NCBI GenBank assembly: GCA_017992765.1
Contig: JAGOOA010000023.1
Coordinates: 1-33,879 of the forward strand
Direction of reading: 5' to 3'
DNA: 33,879 nucleotides
DNA from: Syntrophorhabdaceae bacterium
GTDB lineage: Bacteria; Desulfobacterota; Syntrophorhabdia; Syntrophorhabdales; Syntrophorhabdaceae
A model generated the notes under the pieces. That model ran no database searches. It was not told the origin of the DNA and saw only the letters and a list, made by a program, of their open reading frames with translations. The translations under genes and the position numbers were made by a program. Within the stretch, counting starts at the first letter, position 1. Each line of letters opens with the position of its first letter. Positions 11,833 through 19,820 of this stretch are shown piece by piece.

Positions 11833-12738
11833 TTATTTTTCATGGGCGATCCCGATAATATCATCGATTCTCTTATAGCCGTTCGCATCCAGATAGTCTG
11901 ATACCCCCTGTATTATCTTCGGTATCGCGTACGGGTCGATGAATGTTGCTGTGCCGATCTGGATCGCCCTTGCACCGGCCATAAAGAAAGAGACGGCATC
12001 AGTGGCGTCCATGATCCCGCCGACGCCGACAACCGGCACCGATACCGCCTTTGAGCATTCGTGGACGGCCCGAAGGGCAATTGGTTTCAGGACAGGGCCA
12101 GAGAGCCCGCCCTTTAAAGGGATATTCCTTTTCTTCGCGTCAAATCCGGCAGCGGGCATGGTGTTGATGAGGGTAAGGCCGTCGGCGCCTGCCTCGCAGG
12201 CCGCTGTCGCTATGTCAACGATATTCTTTACCTCAGGGGTAAGCTTCGCGAAAAGGGGTATCTTTGTCACGGCCTTTACCTTCTTCACAATGTCAAATAC
12301 CATGCGGGGCTCTTTTCCGAAGCTTATCCCGCCGGCCTTGATATTGGGGCAGGAAAGGTTCATCTCAAGGGCAACGATCAACCTGTCGGGCTTTATCTTC
12401 CCGGCGCAGGTGATGTACTCATCTTCAGTGAAGCCGAAAAAGTTTACGATAATGGGGGTCCTCTTTTTTTTAAAAAAAGGGAAATACACGTCGAAAAAGC
12501 GGTCCACGCCTACGTTCTGGAGACCTATGCTGTTGATCATGCCGTAGCGCTCTTCCCATACCCGGGGCGTAGGGTTCCCGTGGTGAGGCTTTATTGACAG
12601 CCCCTTTGTGACATACGCGCCCAGGGTTTCAACGCCCCAGAGGGGCTCTATCTCAACGCCGTACCCGAGGGTCCCCGAGGCATTGAACACGGGGTTGCGC
12701 AGGGTTTTTCCGAATAGCTTTATAGAGATATTTCCCAT
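11833..12738 (-). CDS. pyrD: Dihydroorotate dehydrogenase B, catalytic subunit
   Basis: This FMN protein oxidises dihydroorotate to orotate in pyrimidine synthesis. NASGTLGYG (19-27), INSIGLQNVG and MNLSCPN with catalytic-base Cys130 identify the class 1 enzyme. GGLSGPVLKPIA and VGVGGI form the FMN phosphate site. Length 301 is standard. Its start overlaps the end of pyrK by 19 bp, the usual arrangement for the NAD-linked class 1B complex. It is the last gene of its pair; downstream is the repeat-filled gap to recJ. Confidence 0.97.
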   Translation of the reverse strand: MGNISIKLFGKTLRNPVFNASGTLGYGVEIEPLWGVETLGAYVTKGLSIKPHHGNPTPRVWEERYGMINSIGLQNVGVDRFFDVYFPFFKKKRTPIIVNFFGFTEDEYITCAGKIKPDRLIVALEMNLSCPNIKAGGISFGKEPRMVFDIVKKVKAVTKIPLFAKLTPEVKNIVDIATAACEAGADGLTLINTMPAAGFDAKKRNIPLKGGLSGPVLKPIALRAVHECSKAVSVPVVGVGGIMDATDAVSFFMAGARAIQIGTATFIDPYAIPKIIQGVSDYLDANGYKRIDDIIGIAHEK

Positions 12739-13478
12739 AGGTCGAATACAGGCCCTTCTTTGCAGGCCCTTTTATAGGGTTCCTGCGCGTCCGTTGTTTT
12801 TATTGCGCACCCAAAACACAAGCCTAGGCCGCATGCCATCCTTTCTTCCAGCAGCACCTGGCAGGAGATTTTGTACGGCTCGATCAGCTTTTTAAGGTTC
12901 TTCACCATGTTTTCGGGGCCGCATGTGAAGATCTCCACGTCTTTACCATTCAACCCCTTCAGATGTTCTTTGAGTAGCTGGACCACGTTTCCCTTGAAAC
13001 CATATGAGCCGTCGAGTGTGGCGATAAAAGGATGGAAGCGCATCGCGTCCTTGAGGAGGGCGATCTCGTCTTTTGAAGAGCAACCAAAGAAGATCGGCGC
13101 CTTACCCTGTAATTTTTTGATCAGGGCGTACACACCCGCAAGGCCGATCCCTCCGGCAACAACAACAGGAGTAGCGCTCCCGTTCACCGTAAACCATCTG
13201 CCAAGCGGCCCAAGCGTTAAAACCGATGTGCCTTTTGGCGCATTGCTCAGTTGTTCCGTTCCCTTGCCGACCACTTTGTACATGATGGTAAGGATGCGCT
13301 GCCGATATTCATAAATGCTAAAAGGTCTCCTGAGGAACACCTCTCCGCCAGGAATTTTCATCATTACAAACTGCCCCGGCCTCACCACGCCCATGGACCT
13401 GGACAACCTTATTCTGAGCAGGCAGTGCCCCGGCGCTATCTTTTTGTTTGAAAGTATCTTGCCTTCTATATCGTCCAT
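12720..13478 (-). CDS. pyrK: Dihydroorotate dehydrogenase B, electron transfer subunit
   Basis: It carries FAD and a 2Fe-2S cluster and passes electrons from PyrD to NAD. The ferredoxin-reductase-like FAD site is around FLRRPFSIYEY (48-58), the NAD site includes VVVAGGIGLAG (105-115) and FTCGPENMV (184-192). The C-terminal cluster ligands are Cys216, Cys221 and Cys224 in CGLGLCFGC plus Cys239. Length 252 is typical. Its 3' end overlaps pyrD, so the two are co-translated. Upstream lies a 336-bp gap with repeats. Confidence 0.96.
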   Translation of the reverse strand: MDDIEGKILSNKKIAPGHCLLRIRLSRSMGVVRPGQFVMMKIPGGEVFLRRPFSIYEYRQRILTIMYKVVGKGTEQLSNAPKGTSVLTLGPLGRWFTVNGSATPVVVAGGIGLAGVYALIKKLQGKAPIFFGCSSKDEIALLKDAMRFHPFIATLDGSYGFKGNVVQLLKEHLKGLNGKDVEIFTCGPENMVKNLKKLIEPYKISCQVLLEERMACGLGLCFGCAIKTTDAQEPYKRACKEGPVFDLWEISL

Positions 13479-13814
13479 AAATAACCTACGAATTGCGGCT
13501 CAACGTTCACAACGCCATATTGAAGTGAAGCAAACACAAAATCCTAAGCACTAAATACTAAACAATATCAAAATTCAAATGTTCTAAACAAATACATTTT
13601 TTATGTTTTGATATTTGAACATTGGAGCATTTGAATTTACGGAGGAAATGGCCCAAACCTAATGCAAGCATGGCGTCGGGATATCCCGGAGCAAACCGTC
13701 GTGAGGCAAGGAAGCTCGGTCTTTTGCGAAGCAAAAGTTCCGAAGCCGAACGGGAGCGAATGGAGCCGCAGGAGCGAAATGAGCGTGTTTGCGGGGGATG
13801 TCCCGACGCCATGC
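13479..13814. repeat. 336-bp gene-free gap holding two repeat elements
   Basis: The gap between pyrK and rimI contains no credible gene. From the pyrK side it holds the AT-rich family E element (about 13547-13640), then a GC-rich palindromic element (13667-13815). Open frames on both strands through the palindrome reflect its high GC and purine bias and resemble no protein known to me. Confidence 0.8.
13547..13640. repeat. Dispersed AT-rich element (family E, copy 2), itself an inverted repeat
   Basis: It begins AAGCACTAAATACTAAACAA and continues with TATCAAAATTC, which parallels copy 1 at 11702-11730 apart from an insertion of TACTA or similar. AAATTCAAATG (13571-13581) is perfectly complementary to CATTTGAATTT (13628-13638), so the element can fold into a long hairpin. 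A second degenerate pairing lies inside (GATATTTGAACATT). Confidence 0.75.
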
Positions 13815-13815
13815 T
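13667..13815. repeat. Large imperfect palindrome abutting the rimI stop codon
   Basis: AGCATGGCGTCGGG at 13667-13680 is perfectly complementary to CCCGACGCCATGCT at 13802-13815. The arms continue imperfectly to about 13696 and 13787 (ATATCCCGGAGCAAAC against GTTTGCGGGGGATGT). Inside is a second hairpin, CTTTTGC-GAA-GCAAAAG (centre near 13732), and purine-rich GGAGCGAATGGAGC / GGAGCGAAATGAGC near-repeats. The right arm touches the TGA of rimI, so a leftward rimI transcript would end in this structure. Confidence 0.8.
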
Positions 13816-14294
13816 CATCCTCGCTTCCTCAGCGACATGTGCATCACGTACGCGTCCTCGCCCGACTCACGATAGTACCCCTTTCTTTTGCCTATGACCG
13901 AGAAGCCAAGCGTCCTGTAAAGGCCCTGCGCGCCCCTGTTGCCTTCTCTTACCTCAAGAAAAAAATCCGTAATGCCTTCCCCCGAGCACTCTTCGATAAT
14001 ATAATTTACGAGATAAACGCCAAACCCCTTTCTTCTATGGGCGGGGTGTATGGCGATGTTCATAATGTGCGCCTCATCCTCAACAGAGTATAGCATAATA
14101 TAGCCAATAACCCTGTTATCTTTTTCAAGTACGAGATTTTTTGCTATCGGCGAACAGATGGTGTCTTCGAACATCCCCCTTGTCCAGGGAGAGACAAAAG
14201 AGAGCCTTTCGATCTCGAGGACGCCCTCGAGGTCTGTCCTGACCATTGTCCTTACGGTAACGAACCCAAGACGTGCCTCCGCGTTTTTTTCCAA
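13815..14294 (-). CDS. rimI: Ribosomal protein S18 alanine N-acetyltransferase (RimI-type GNAT)
   Basis: The 159-residue protein is a GNAT acetyltransferase. The acetyl-CoA loop is RRKGFG within IHPAHRRKGFGVYLVNYII. The RimI group is recognised by the start VRTMVRTDLEGVLEIERLSF, by SPW near residue 37 and by LEVREGNRGAQGLYRTLGF. It probably acetylates the N-terminus of S18, although RimI-like enzymes have wider targets. The start is uncertain: TTG 14294, three bases after the mobA stop, keeps the strand that families usually have before the RxMxxxDL segment; ATG 14246 would cut into it. The stop codon touches the palindrome at 13667-13815. Confidence 0.85.
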   Translation of the reverse strand: MEKNAEARLGFVTVRTMVRTDLEGVLEIERLSFVSPWTRGMFEDTICSPIAKNLVLEKDNRVIGYIMLYSVEDEAHIMNIAIHPAHRRKGFGVYLVNYIIEECSGEGITDFFLEVREGNRGAQGLYRTLGFSVIGKRKGYYRESGEDAYVMHMSLRKRG

Positions 14295-14297
14295 CCC

Positions 14298-14885
14298 TCA
14301 ACCCCTGCTGATAGCCAGCGCCCTTTCAAACTCCTCTTGTGTATTAATATTCGTGAATACGGAAACCCCGTTACAAAAAAACAGGGGAGACCCTTCGACA
14401 GCTTTGACCGAAAGGTAGGGGAATATATCCCTTACCTTGTACATCCCCCTCTCGATTAAGGTAAGCATATAGGAAATGCAGGACCTGTTGTAGATCGCGT
14501 GGAGGGGCTCGTATCCCTTTTCTGTTTTCGGTATGATGATATCCTCGCCGGCGATATTGTTCAGCATATATCTTATCGCCCCTCCTGACAGAAAAGGCAT
14601 ATCGCAGGCGAGGGCAAAGACATAATCTGCGCCGGTATGAATGAGGGCGGAGACAATACCGGCCAAGGGGCTCTGCACAGAGACAACATCTTTTATGATC
14701 GGTATGCTCATGCCAGGCAAGATCGCGTGATCGCTGGAGACAACAACAATATGGTCAAAAGCCCCCTGCGCCACATCATATACCCTTCGTATCAACGGTT
14801 CACTATCGAGAACAAGGGTAGCCTTGTCTCTTCCTATCCGTGTGCTTTTACCGCCTGCGAGGATGGCGCTTACAACATTTGCCAT
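14298..14885 (-). CDS. mobA: Molybdenum cofactor guanylyltransferase (MobA type)
   Basis: It transfers GMP from GTP to molybdopterin to form the dinucleotide cofactor used by formate dehydrogenases and similar enzymes. The nucleotide-binding signature LAGGKSTRIGRDKA starts near residue 9. LACDMPFL holds the metal-binding aspartate, and SPLAGIVSAL is typical of the family. Length 195 from ATG 14885 matches MobA; upstream in-frame TTG 14912 and GTG 14903 would add residues not usual in the family, and AAGGTG precedes the ATG by 12 bases. It is co-oriented with rimI three bases away. The related MobA/CTP transferases are less likely given the exact LAGG-RIG-KA motif. Confidence 0.9.
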   Translation of the reverse strand: MANVVSAILAGGKSTRIGRDKATLVLDSEPLIRRVYDVAQGAFDHIVVVSSDHAILPGMSIPIIKDVVSVQSPLAGIVSALIHTGADYVFALACDMPFLSGGAIRYMLNNIAGEDIIIPKTEKGYEPLHAIYNRSCISYMLTLIERGMYKVRDIFPYLSVKAVEGSPLFFCNGVSVFTNINTQEEFERALAISRG

Positions 14886-14952
14886 AGAGACTTTTATCAC
14901 CTTTTCCAACAAGAGTAAAGAGCGCTTTGCGCGACGTTGTACATTTTTTCAC

Positions 14953-14981
14953 TTGACAAAACGTCCTTATCATGAAAATAT
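14953..14981 (+). promoter_or_regulatory. Promoter of the TRAP permease genes
   Basis: A perfect TTGACA (14953-14958) is followed after 17 bp by AAATAT (14976-14981). The transcript would have a leader of about 60 bases before dctQ. It lies in the 165-bp divergent gap between mobA and dctQ. The -35 is convincing, the -10 weak. Confidence 0.5.
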
Positions 14982-15050
14982 GTATGCCACACTGCTTTTT
15001 GTCATGTCATGCACACACAGAAATAAATAGCCGTTTTTTTAGGAGGTATT

Positions 15051-15533
15051 ATGGGAGGACTGCTTTGGATCATAGAAAAATTAAGCAGGATAATGAATGG
15101 GATTGCGGCTTGTTCGTTGACGTTCATCATGCTCCTCACTGTGGCTGATGTTGCCCTCAGATATTTCGGACATCCTATCATCGGCACCTTTGAGATCGTT
15201 GGTTTTGGCGGGGCTGTTGCGATCGGCTTCGGCATGCCGCTGACATCGTGGCTTCGGGGACATATCTTTGTGGATTTCTTTATCCAGAAATTCCCACGGG
15301 TCCCGCAGGCCGTGGTCAATATTGTAACAAGGCTTGTCTGCATAGTGCTTTTCGTGCTCATAGGCTGGAATCTTTTTGTTTACGCCGGTGACCTTTACAG
15401 GTCAGGAGAGGTGTCCCTTACGCGGCAGATCCCGTTCTATCCTATTGCCTATGGAATAGGCGTGTGCTGCTTCCTGCAGTGCCTTGTCTTGATCGCCGAT
15501 ATCGTCAAGATCTTTGGAGGACAATATGAATGA
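15051..15533 (+). CDS. dctQ: TRAP transporter small permease subunit (DctQ)
   Basis: The 160-residue membrane protein has four hydrophobic segments (about 14-36, 47-68, 88-110 and 125-148), matching the DctQ family. It pairs with DctM to form a sodium-coupled carrier for organic acids or related anions, loaded by a periplasmic binding protein. A strong AGGAGG lies at 15041-15046, four bases before the ATG. Its end overlaps dctM by 8 bp. No binding-protein gene (DctP or TAXI type) is next to it or elsewhere in the window, which is unusual, so the substrate cannot be guessed from context. Confidence 0.93.
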   Translation: MGGLLWIIEKLSRIMNGIAACSLTFIMLLTVADVALRYFGHPIIGTFEIVGFGGAVAIGFGMPLTSWLRGHIFVDFFIQKFPRVPQAVVNIVTRLVCIVLFVLIGWNLFVYAGDLYRSGEVSLTRQIPFYPIAYGIGVCCFLQCLVLIADIVKIFGGQYE

Positions 15534-16830
15534 AGTTACTATAGGCATCATAGGATTATTGGTTGTCCTGGTACTTTTTTTAACCGGCATCGAACTTGCC
15601 TTTGCGATGATCCTGATAGGGTTTCTTGGCTTCGGCTACCTCATATCCTGGGGCGCTGCATTCAATCTCCTGGCAAAAGACTTCTACGATGTCCTGAACT
15701 CATATGGGTTCACCGTCATCCCCCTCTTCGTCTTAATGGGCCAGGTGGCGTTCAACTCCGGCATAGCGAAGCGGCTCTTCGATACCTCCTATAAATTTAT
15801 CGGCCATATCCCGGGCGGGCTTGCCATGGCAACCGTTGCCGGCGCAACGGCCTTCAAATCCATCTGCGGTTCTTCGCCCGCTACGGCAGCGACCTTTGCA
15901 AGCGTCGCAGTGCCCGAGATGGACCGTTACGGGTATGACAAGAGGCTTTCAACGGGCATCGTCGCAACCGTCGGGACCCTCGGTATTTTGCTCCCGCCGA
16001 GTGTTACCCTGATCATCTACGGCATCATCACCGACCAGTCCATCGGGAGGCTGTTTTTGGCAGGGATTTTCCCCGGCCTTCTTATCGCCCTCTTTTTTGT
16101 CGGCATTATATACGGCTGGTGCAAAATAAATCCCGCAGTCGGACCAAAAGGCGAACGATCAACTTGGGGGCAACGAATCAGGTCGATCCCCGAGGTCATG
16201 TGGGTTATCCTTATCTTCTTCCTCGTCATCGGCGGCATCCTGCAAGGGATATTCACGCCCACTGAGGCGGGCAGCGTAGGGACGTTCCTTGTCCTCCTCC
16301 TTACCTTCATAAGGAGAGACCTTAACATAAAGGGTTATATTAAATCCGTCGTTGAATCCATAAGGACCGCCTGCATGGTTCTCCTGCTCATAGCGGGCTC
16401 GACGGTGCTCGGCCACTTCATCGCCGTAACAAAGATCCCCATGATAACTGCCGACTGGATCGTCGGCCTGCAGATGCCTTCATGGATAATCCTTTTCTTT
16501 ATCGCAATGATCTATCTTATTGGCGGTTCCTTTATTGACGACCTTGCGTTCATGATCCTCGCCACCCCGATCTTCTACCCAGCCATCATAAAGCTCGGGT
16601 ATAATCCAATGTGGTTCGGTATCCTGATAGGCATTACCGTAATGATCGGTGTCGTCGTGCCGCCGATGGCCATATGCGTCTTTGTCGTTAAACAGATAAC
16701 TAAGACGCCCTTTGGGGTGGTTTACGCAGGAGTATACCCATTCCTGATAAGCCTCATTGTCGGCGGTATTCTTGTCTTTATATTTCCCGGACTTGCGACA
16801 TGGCTGCCGGGATGGCTGATGCCTGGGTAA
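15526..16830 (+). CDS. dctM: TRAP transporter large permease subunit (DctM)
   Basis: The 434-residue protein has about twelve membrane segments and DctM marks such as YGFTVIPLFVLMGQ, AATVAGATAFKSICGSSPAT (a glycine/serine-rich helical hairpin) and LGILLPPSV. The second repeat has VIGGILQGIFTPTEAGSVG. It is the transport channel of the TRAP carrier in the inner membrane. ATG 15526 is chosen because GGAGG (15516-15520) sits five bases before it; the in-frame TTG 15514 would start inside that ribosome site. It overlaps dctQ by 8 bp and is followed by a clear terminator. Confidence 0.96.
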   Translation: MNEVTIGIIGLLVVLVLFLTGIELAFAMILIGFLGFGYLISWGAAFNLLAKDFYDVLNSYGFTVIPLFVLMGQVAFNSGIAKRLFDTSYKFIGHIPGGLAMATVAGATAFKSICGSSPATAATFASVAVPEMDRYGYDKRLSTGIVATVGTLGILLPPSVTLIIYGIITDQSIGRLFLAGIFPGLLIALFFVGIIYGWCKINPAVGPKGERSTWGQRIRSIPEVMWVILIFFLVIGGILQGIFTPTEAGSVGTFLVLLLTFIRRDLNIKGYIKSVVESIRTACMVLLLIAGSTVLGHFIAVTKIPMITADWIVGLQMPSWIILFFIAMIYLIGGSFIDDLAFMILATPIFYPAIIKLGYNPMWFGILIGITVMIGVVVPPMAICVFVVKQITKTPFGVVYAGVYPFLISLIVGGILVFIFPGLATWLPGWLMPG

Positions 16831-16840
16831 ACAAGACCTT

Positions 16841-16861
16841 AAGGCGTGAGGCGTTAGGCGT
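16841..16861. repeat. GGCGT-type degenerate tandem
   Basis: Three back-to-back units, AAGGCGT, GAGGCGT and TAGGCGT, stand between the dctM stop and its terminator. The same word, in other degenerate versions, is at about 8982-9002 and 25167-25197. Confidence 0.7.
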
Positions 16862-16889
16862 AAACGACCTCAATCCATTGTGAATATTT

Positions 16890-16920
16890 AAAGGGCCACC
16901 TGAAAAGGAGGCCCTTTTTT
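16890..16920 (+). terminator. Rho-independent terminator after dctM
   Basis: AAAGGGCC (16890-16897) pairs with GGCCCTTT (16910-16917), with two further C-G pairs inside, and ends in a T run (16915-16920). It lies 60 bases after the dctM stop and separates the TRAP genes from the sulfatase promoter. Confidence 0.85.
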
Positions 16921-16940
16921 ATTGATCAATATTTCCGGGC

Positions 16941-16969
16941 TTGTATTTATTGTATATGAAGCGTACAAT
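16941..16969 (+). promoter_or_regulatory. Promoter of the arylsulfatase gene
   Basis: TTGTAT (16941-16946) and TACAAT (16964-16969, one mismatch to consensus) are 17 bp apart. Transcription would begin near 16976, giving a 50-base leader with AAGGAGG at 17014-17020. With the terminator just upstream, the sulfatase looks independently transcribed. Confidence 0.55.
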
Positions 16970-17025
16970 TGTTGTCACAGATAATCGATAAACAAGTGGA
17001 GCGATGGACAGATAAGGAGGGTGTT

Positions 17026-19464
17026 ATGTCTACAAAGGGGAGATATAGAAATAGCCGTATTGCCGGGTTGATGCTTTGCTGCTTCCTGGTTGTTTTTGCT
17101 GCGACTTCCGTTGATGCACAGCAGGTCCTGCCGCGGCCTGAACTGCCTTTTGGCGGGGTGATCAACCGCAACGCGAGCGAGTCGCAGGAGTGGTGGCCTC
17201 CCCGGGTGGAACCTCCGAAGGGCGCGCCCAATGTCCTTCTCATCATGACCGATGATGTGGGGTTCGGCGCCAGCAGCACTTTTGGGGGCCCCGTTCCAAC
17301 GCCTACCCTTGACCGCCTTGCGCATAACGGTCTGCGGTACAACATGTTCCATACTACTGCGTTGTGCTCACCAACGCGGGCGGCCCTCATCACGGGACGC
17401 AACCACCATACGGCACATACCGGCGTCATTATGGAGTTTGCCACGGGCTATCCCGGCTATGACTCGCTGATGGAAAAAGATACGGCAACCATCGGGGAGA
17501 TCCTGCGACAGAACGGGTATAATACGGCATGGTTCGGAAAGAACCACAACGTCCCATCCTGGCAGCATAGTCTCGCGGGACCATTCGATCTATGGCCGAC
17601 CAATCTTGGCTTTGAATACTTCTACGGCTTTATCGGCGGCGATACGAACCAGTGGGAGCCCGCGCTCTATGAAGGCACGAAGCCTATCGAGCCTTACATG
17701 GGTAATCCAAACTACATCCTGAATGAGGACCTCGCTGATAAGGCGATATCGTGGATCAGGCAGCAGAAGGCCATAGCCCCGGGCAAGCCCTTCTTCGTCT
17801 ATTTCACACCGGGGGCCACCCATGCGCCCCACCACGTTCCCAGGGAGTGGATCGCGAAACATAAAGGACGCTTCGATCGCGGCTGGGATAAGCAGCGGGA
17901 GATGACCTGGCAGAAACAGAAGGAGATAGGGGTTATCCCTGCCAACGCAAAACTGACCCCTCGACCCGATGTCATCCCCGGCTGGGATTCGCTGTCAGCC
18001 GACGAGAAAAGACTTTCCGCCCGCATGATGGAGGTGTACGCCGCATTCCTTGAACACACAGATTATAACATAGGCCGCGTCGTAAGCGCCATCGAGGAGA
18101 TCGGCGAGCTTGACAATACCCTCATCATATACATCCAGGGCGACAACGGGGCAAGCGCAGAGGGGACGCATCACGGCACGATCAACGAGCTCCGCTCCCT
18201 TACCATGCCCCCCCAGCTGCAGGATGGCGTGAAGGAGATGATCGCCCAAATCGACACCATCGGCAGCGATAAACATTACAACCACTACCCCGTTGGCTGG
18301 GCGCATGCCATGGATACCCCTTTCCAGTGGACCAAACAGGTCGCCTCCCACTTCGGGGGGACCAGGAACAATCTTGTGATCTCATGGCCCAAACATATCA
18401 AGGACAAGGGCGGCTTGAGAGAACAGTTCCATCATGTTATTGATGTTGTTCCTACAATCCTTGAAGTAGCAGGGCTCCCTGCGCCCGTCATGGTCAACGG
18501 CGTGTCCCAGAAACCCATCGAAGGCGTGAGCATGGCATACACCTTTGACAAGAAGAACACGAATGCGCCGTCTCAACGGAAGACGCAATATTTTGAGATG
18601 TTTGCGAACCGTGCCCTCTATCACGATGGCTGGATTGCATCGACAACGCCCAAGCGTCTTCCCTGGGATATGCTGAAACCTACCTCTAAAGATCCTGCCG
18701 ATGACTACACATGGGAGCTTTATAACCTGAAAGAAGATTTCAGTCAGGCAAATGACCTCTCAAAACAGCACCCGCAGAAGCTGAAGGCGCTTCAGGATCT
18801 TTTCTGGATCGAGGCAGCGAAATATAATGTGCTGCCCCTTGACGACAGTTTTATCCGCGGGCCCGGTAAGCTTTTGGCAAGCCTCGCGGGAGGGCGCACC
18901 AGGTTTGTCTTTCCTGATGGCTTGACGCGTCTGCCGGAACCGAATGCCCCTGATATACGGAACAAATCATTCAGCATTAACGCTGATGTGGAGATACCAA
19001 GAGGCGGCGCAGAAGGTGTTCTCGTAACGACAGGCGGGCGTTTCGGCGGCTACGCGCTCTATGTGAAGGCCGGCAGGCCCGTCTTTTTCTACAACTCGCT
19101 TACTGTCGAAAAGGTACGCTGGGCTGGCAGCAAGAGGCTTGCGCCAGGCAGGCACTCAATAGTCTTTGATTTTACCTACGACGGCGGCGGCAAAGGCAGA
19201 GGAGGTGTGGGCAGGCTTATCGTCGACGGCAAAGCTGTAGATGAAAAGAGGATCAGGATAACCGTGCCGTCGCTCTTTTCGATCGATGAGAGCTTTGACG
19301 TAGGCTCTGATACCGGAACGCCTGTCTCCGATGAGTACGCGGTGCCCTTCAGGTTTACGGGAAGGCTGCACCAGGTGACGATCGACATAAAGCCAACTGC
19401 AGGCACGCAGCCGCCCCGCGCTGCTGCCGACCCGGTGCAGATGAAGCTAAAGCTGAGGGAATAA
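17026..19464 (+). CDS. Secreted arylsulfatase (Cys-type, formylglycine-dependent)
   Basis: It hydrolyses sulfate esters; the natural substrate is unknown. The 812-residue protein starts with a signal peptide (basic [11 protein letters not shown], a hydrophobic stretch about 12-28, probable cleavage after VDA at 31). The sulfatase domain begins at [14 protein letters not shown] (68-81, metal-binding Asp76 and Asp77). The CxPxR site is [12 protein letters not shown] with Cys114, the residue converted to formylglycine. Later marks are [22 protein letters not shown] and [10 protein letters not shown]. Beyond about residue 620 is a beta-rich extension ending in [12 protein letters not shown]. Size and N-terminus resemble the long AtsA/AtsD-like group. 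ATG 17026 is supported by AAGGAGG five bases upstream; the frame extends 19 codons further without a ribosome site. No maturing enzyme is in the window. Confidence 0.93.
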   Translation: MSTKGRYRNSRIAGLMLCCFLVVFAATSVDAQQVLPRPELPFGGVINRNASESQEWWPPRVEPPKGAPNVLLIMTDDVGFGASSTFGGPVPTPTLDRLAHNGLRYNMFHTTALCSPTRAALITGRNHHTAHTGVIMEFATGYPGYDSLMEKDTATIGEILRQNGYNTAWFGKNHNVPSWQHSLAGPFDLWPTNLGFEYFYGFIGGDTNQWEPALYEGTKPIEPYMGNPNYILNEDLADKAISWIRQQKAIAPGKPFFVYFTPGATHAPHHVPREWIAKHKGRFDRGWDKQREMTWQKQKEIGVIPANAKLTPRPDVIPGWDSLSADEKRLSARMMEVYAAFLEHTDYNIGRVVSAIEEIGELDNTLIIYIQGDNGASAEGTHHGTINELRSLTMPPQLQDGVKEMIAQIDTIGSDKHYNHYPVGWAHAMDTPFQWTKQVASHFGGTRNNLVISWPKHIKDKGGLREQFHHVIDVVPTILEVAGLPAPVMVNGVSQKPIEGVSMAYTFDKKNTNAPSQRKTQYFEMFANRALYHDGWIASTTPKRLPWDMLKPTSKDPADDYTWELYNLKEDFSQANDLSKQHPQKLKALQDLFWIEAAKYNVLPLDDSFIRGPGKLLASLAGGRTRFVFPDGLTRLPEPNAPDIRNKSFSINADVEIPRGGAEGVLVTTGGRFGGYALYVKAGRPVFFYNSLTVEKVRWAGSKRLAPGRHSIVFDFTYDGGGKGRGGVGRLIVDGKAVDEKRIRITVPSLFSIDESFDVGSDTGTPVSDEYAVPFRFTGRLHQVTIDIKPTAGTQPPRAAADPVQMKLKLRE

Positions 19465-19474
19465 TACGGCACGC

Positions 19475-19506
19475 AGTATATCGTATATCGTGATTCGTAT
19501 ATCGAA
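19475..19506 (+). repeat. 32-nt dispersed repeat (family A), full copy
   Basis: It reads AGTATATCGTATATCG followed by TGATTCGTATATCGAA. The consensus second half in other copies is TAGTTCGTATATCGAA. Other copies are at 25120-25151 and 33523-33554 on this strand, a half copy at 8931, and inverted copies near 20211-20243 and 33608-33648. Confidence 0.85.
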
Positions 19507-19577
19507 GCGAAGGCGAATTCGATAAAAACGTAAGCCGTGAGGGGAGAAAACCAGCTGAGAGCGAAGAGCTAAGAGCG

Positions 19578-19621
19578 AAAAACAACAAGGCAGGATCGGT
19601 TGATCCTGCCTTGTTGTTTTT
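19578..19621. terminator. Strong hairpin terminator with a 20-bp perfect stem
   Basis: Bases 19578-19597 (AAAAACAACAAGGCAGGATC) pair without mismatch with 19602-19621 across a GGTT loop. The right arm ends in a T-rich tail and the left begins with an A run, so it could act on both strands. It follows the sulfatase gene by 113 bases. Confidence 0.8.
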
Positions 19622-19649
19622 CAGGTATCCATATTTCTTATGCTTTGTA

Positions 19650-19745
19650 TTTTGAACATTTCAATACGGATGATTCTCCGCAGCTTGCTGCGGGGCAGTT
19701 CATTTTTGATATTGTTTAGTGCTTCGATATTTGGATTTAGGATTT
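19650..19745. repeat. Dispersed AT-rich element (family E, inverted copy)
   Basis: TTGATATTGTTTAGTGCTTC at 19706-19725 is the exact reverse complement of 11701-11720. It is flanked by TATTTTGAACATTTCAA on the left and GATATTTGGATTTAGGATTT on the right, the same words as in the other copies. A CCGCAGC-TT-GCTGCGG hairpin (19678-19693) sits in the middle. Confidence 0.75.
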
Positions 19746-19767
19746 GCCGCGAGCCGTGCGTTGACGT

Positions 19768-19796
19768 GAGACAATCGCCCCTGTTCGTGTTATAAT
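19768..19796 (+). promoter_or_regulatory. Promoter of the HNH gene
   Basis: GAGACA (19768-19773, four of six to consensus) and a perfect TATAAT (19791-19796) are 17 bp apart. The leader would be about 18 bases with AAGGAAAAGGGA before the ATG at 19821. Confidence 0.55.
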
Positions 19797-19820
19797 ATTA
19801 CGCAAGGAAAAGGGAAAGCA

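Larger units (their letters stand above)
19465..19820. repeat. 356-bp gene-free gap: dispersed repeats, terminator, promoter
   Basis: In order it holds a full copy of the 32-nt repeat (19475-19506), a patch of AGCTGAGAGCGAAGAGCTAA words (19553-19572), a 20-bp-stem terminator (19578-19621), an inverted copy of family E (about 19650-19745, with a CCGCAGC-TT-GCTGCGG hairpin at 19678-19693) and the promoter of the HNH gene. No coding region is evident. Confidence 0.8.

Noticed and set aside
13622-14093. Plus-strand open frames of 91 and 143 codons through the rimI region
   Set aside because: They run through the palindromic element and antisense to rimI, have no ribosome site and read as low-complexity arginine/serine-rich sequence. 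RimI on the other strand has clear GNAT motifs.
14886-15050. Replication origin at the strand switch
   Set aside because: Genes point away from this gap, but there is no dnaA, no cluster of DnaA boxes and no AT-rich unwinding element. A single perfect TTATCCACA at 29338-29346 lies inside plsC and is not evidence of an origin.
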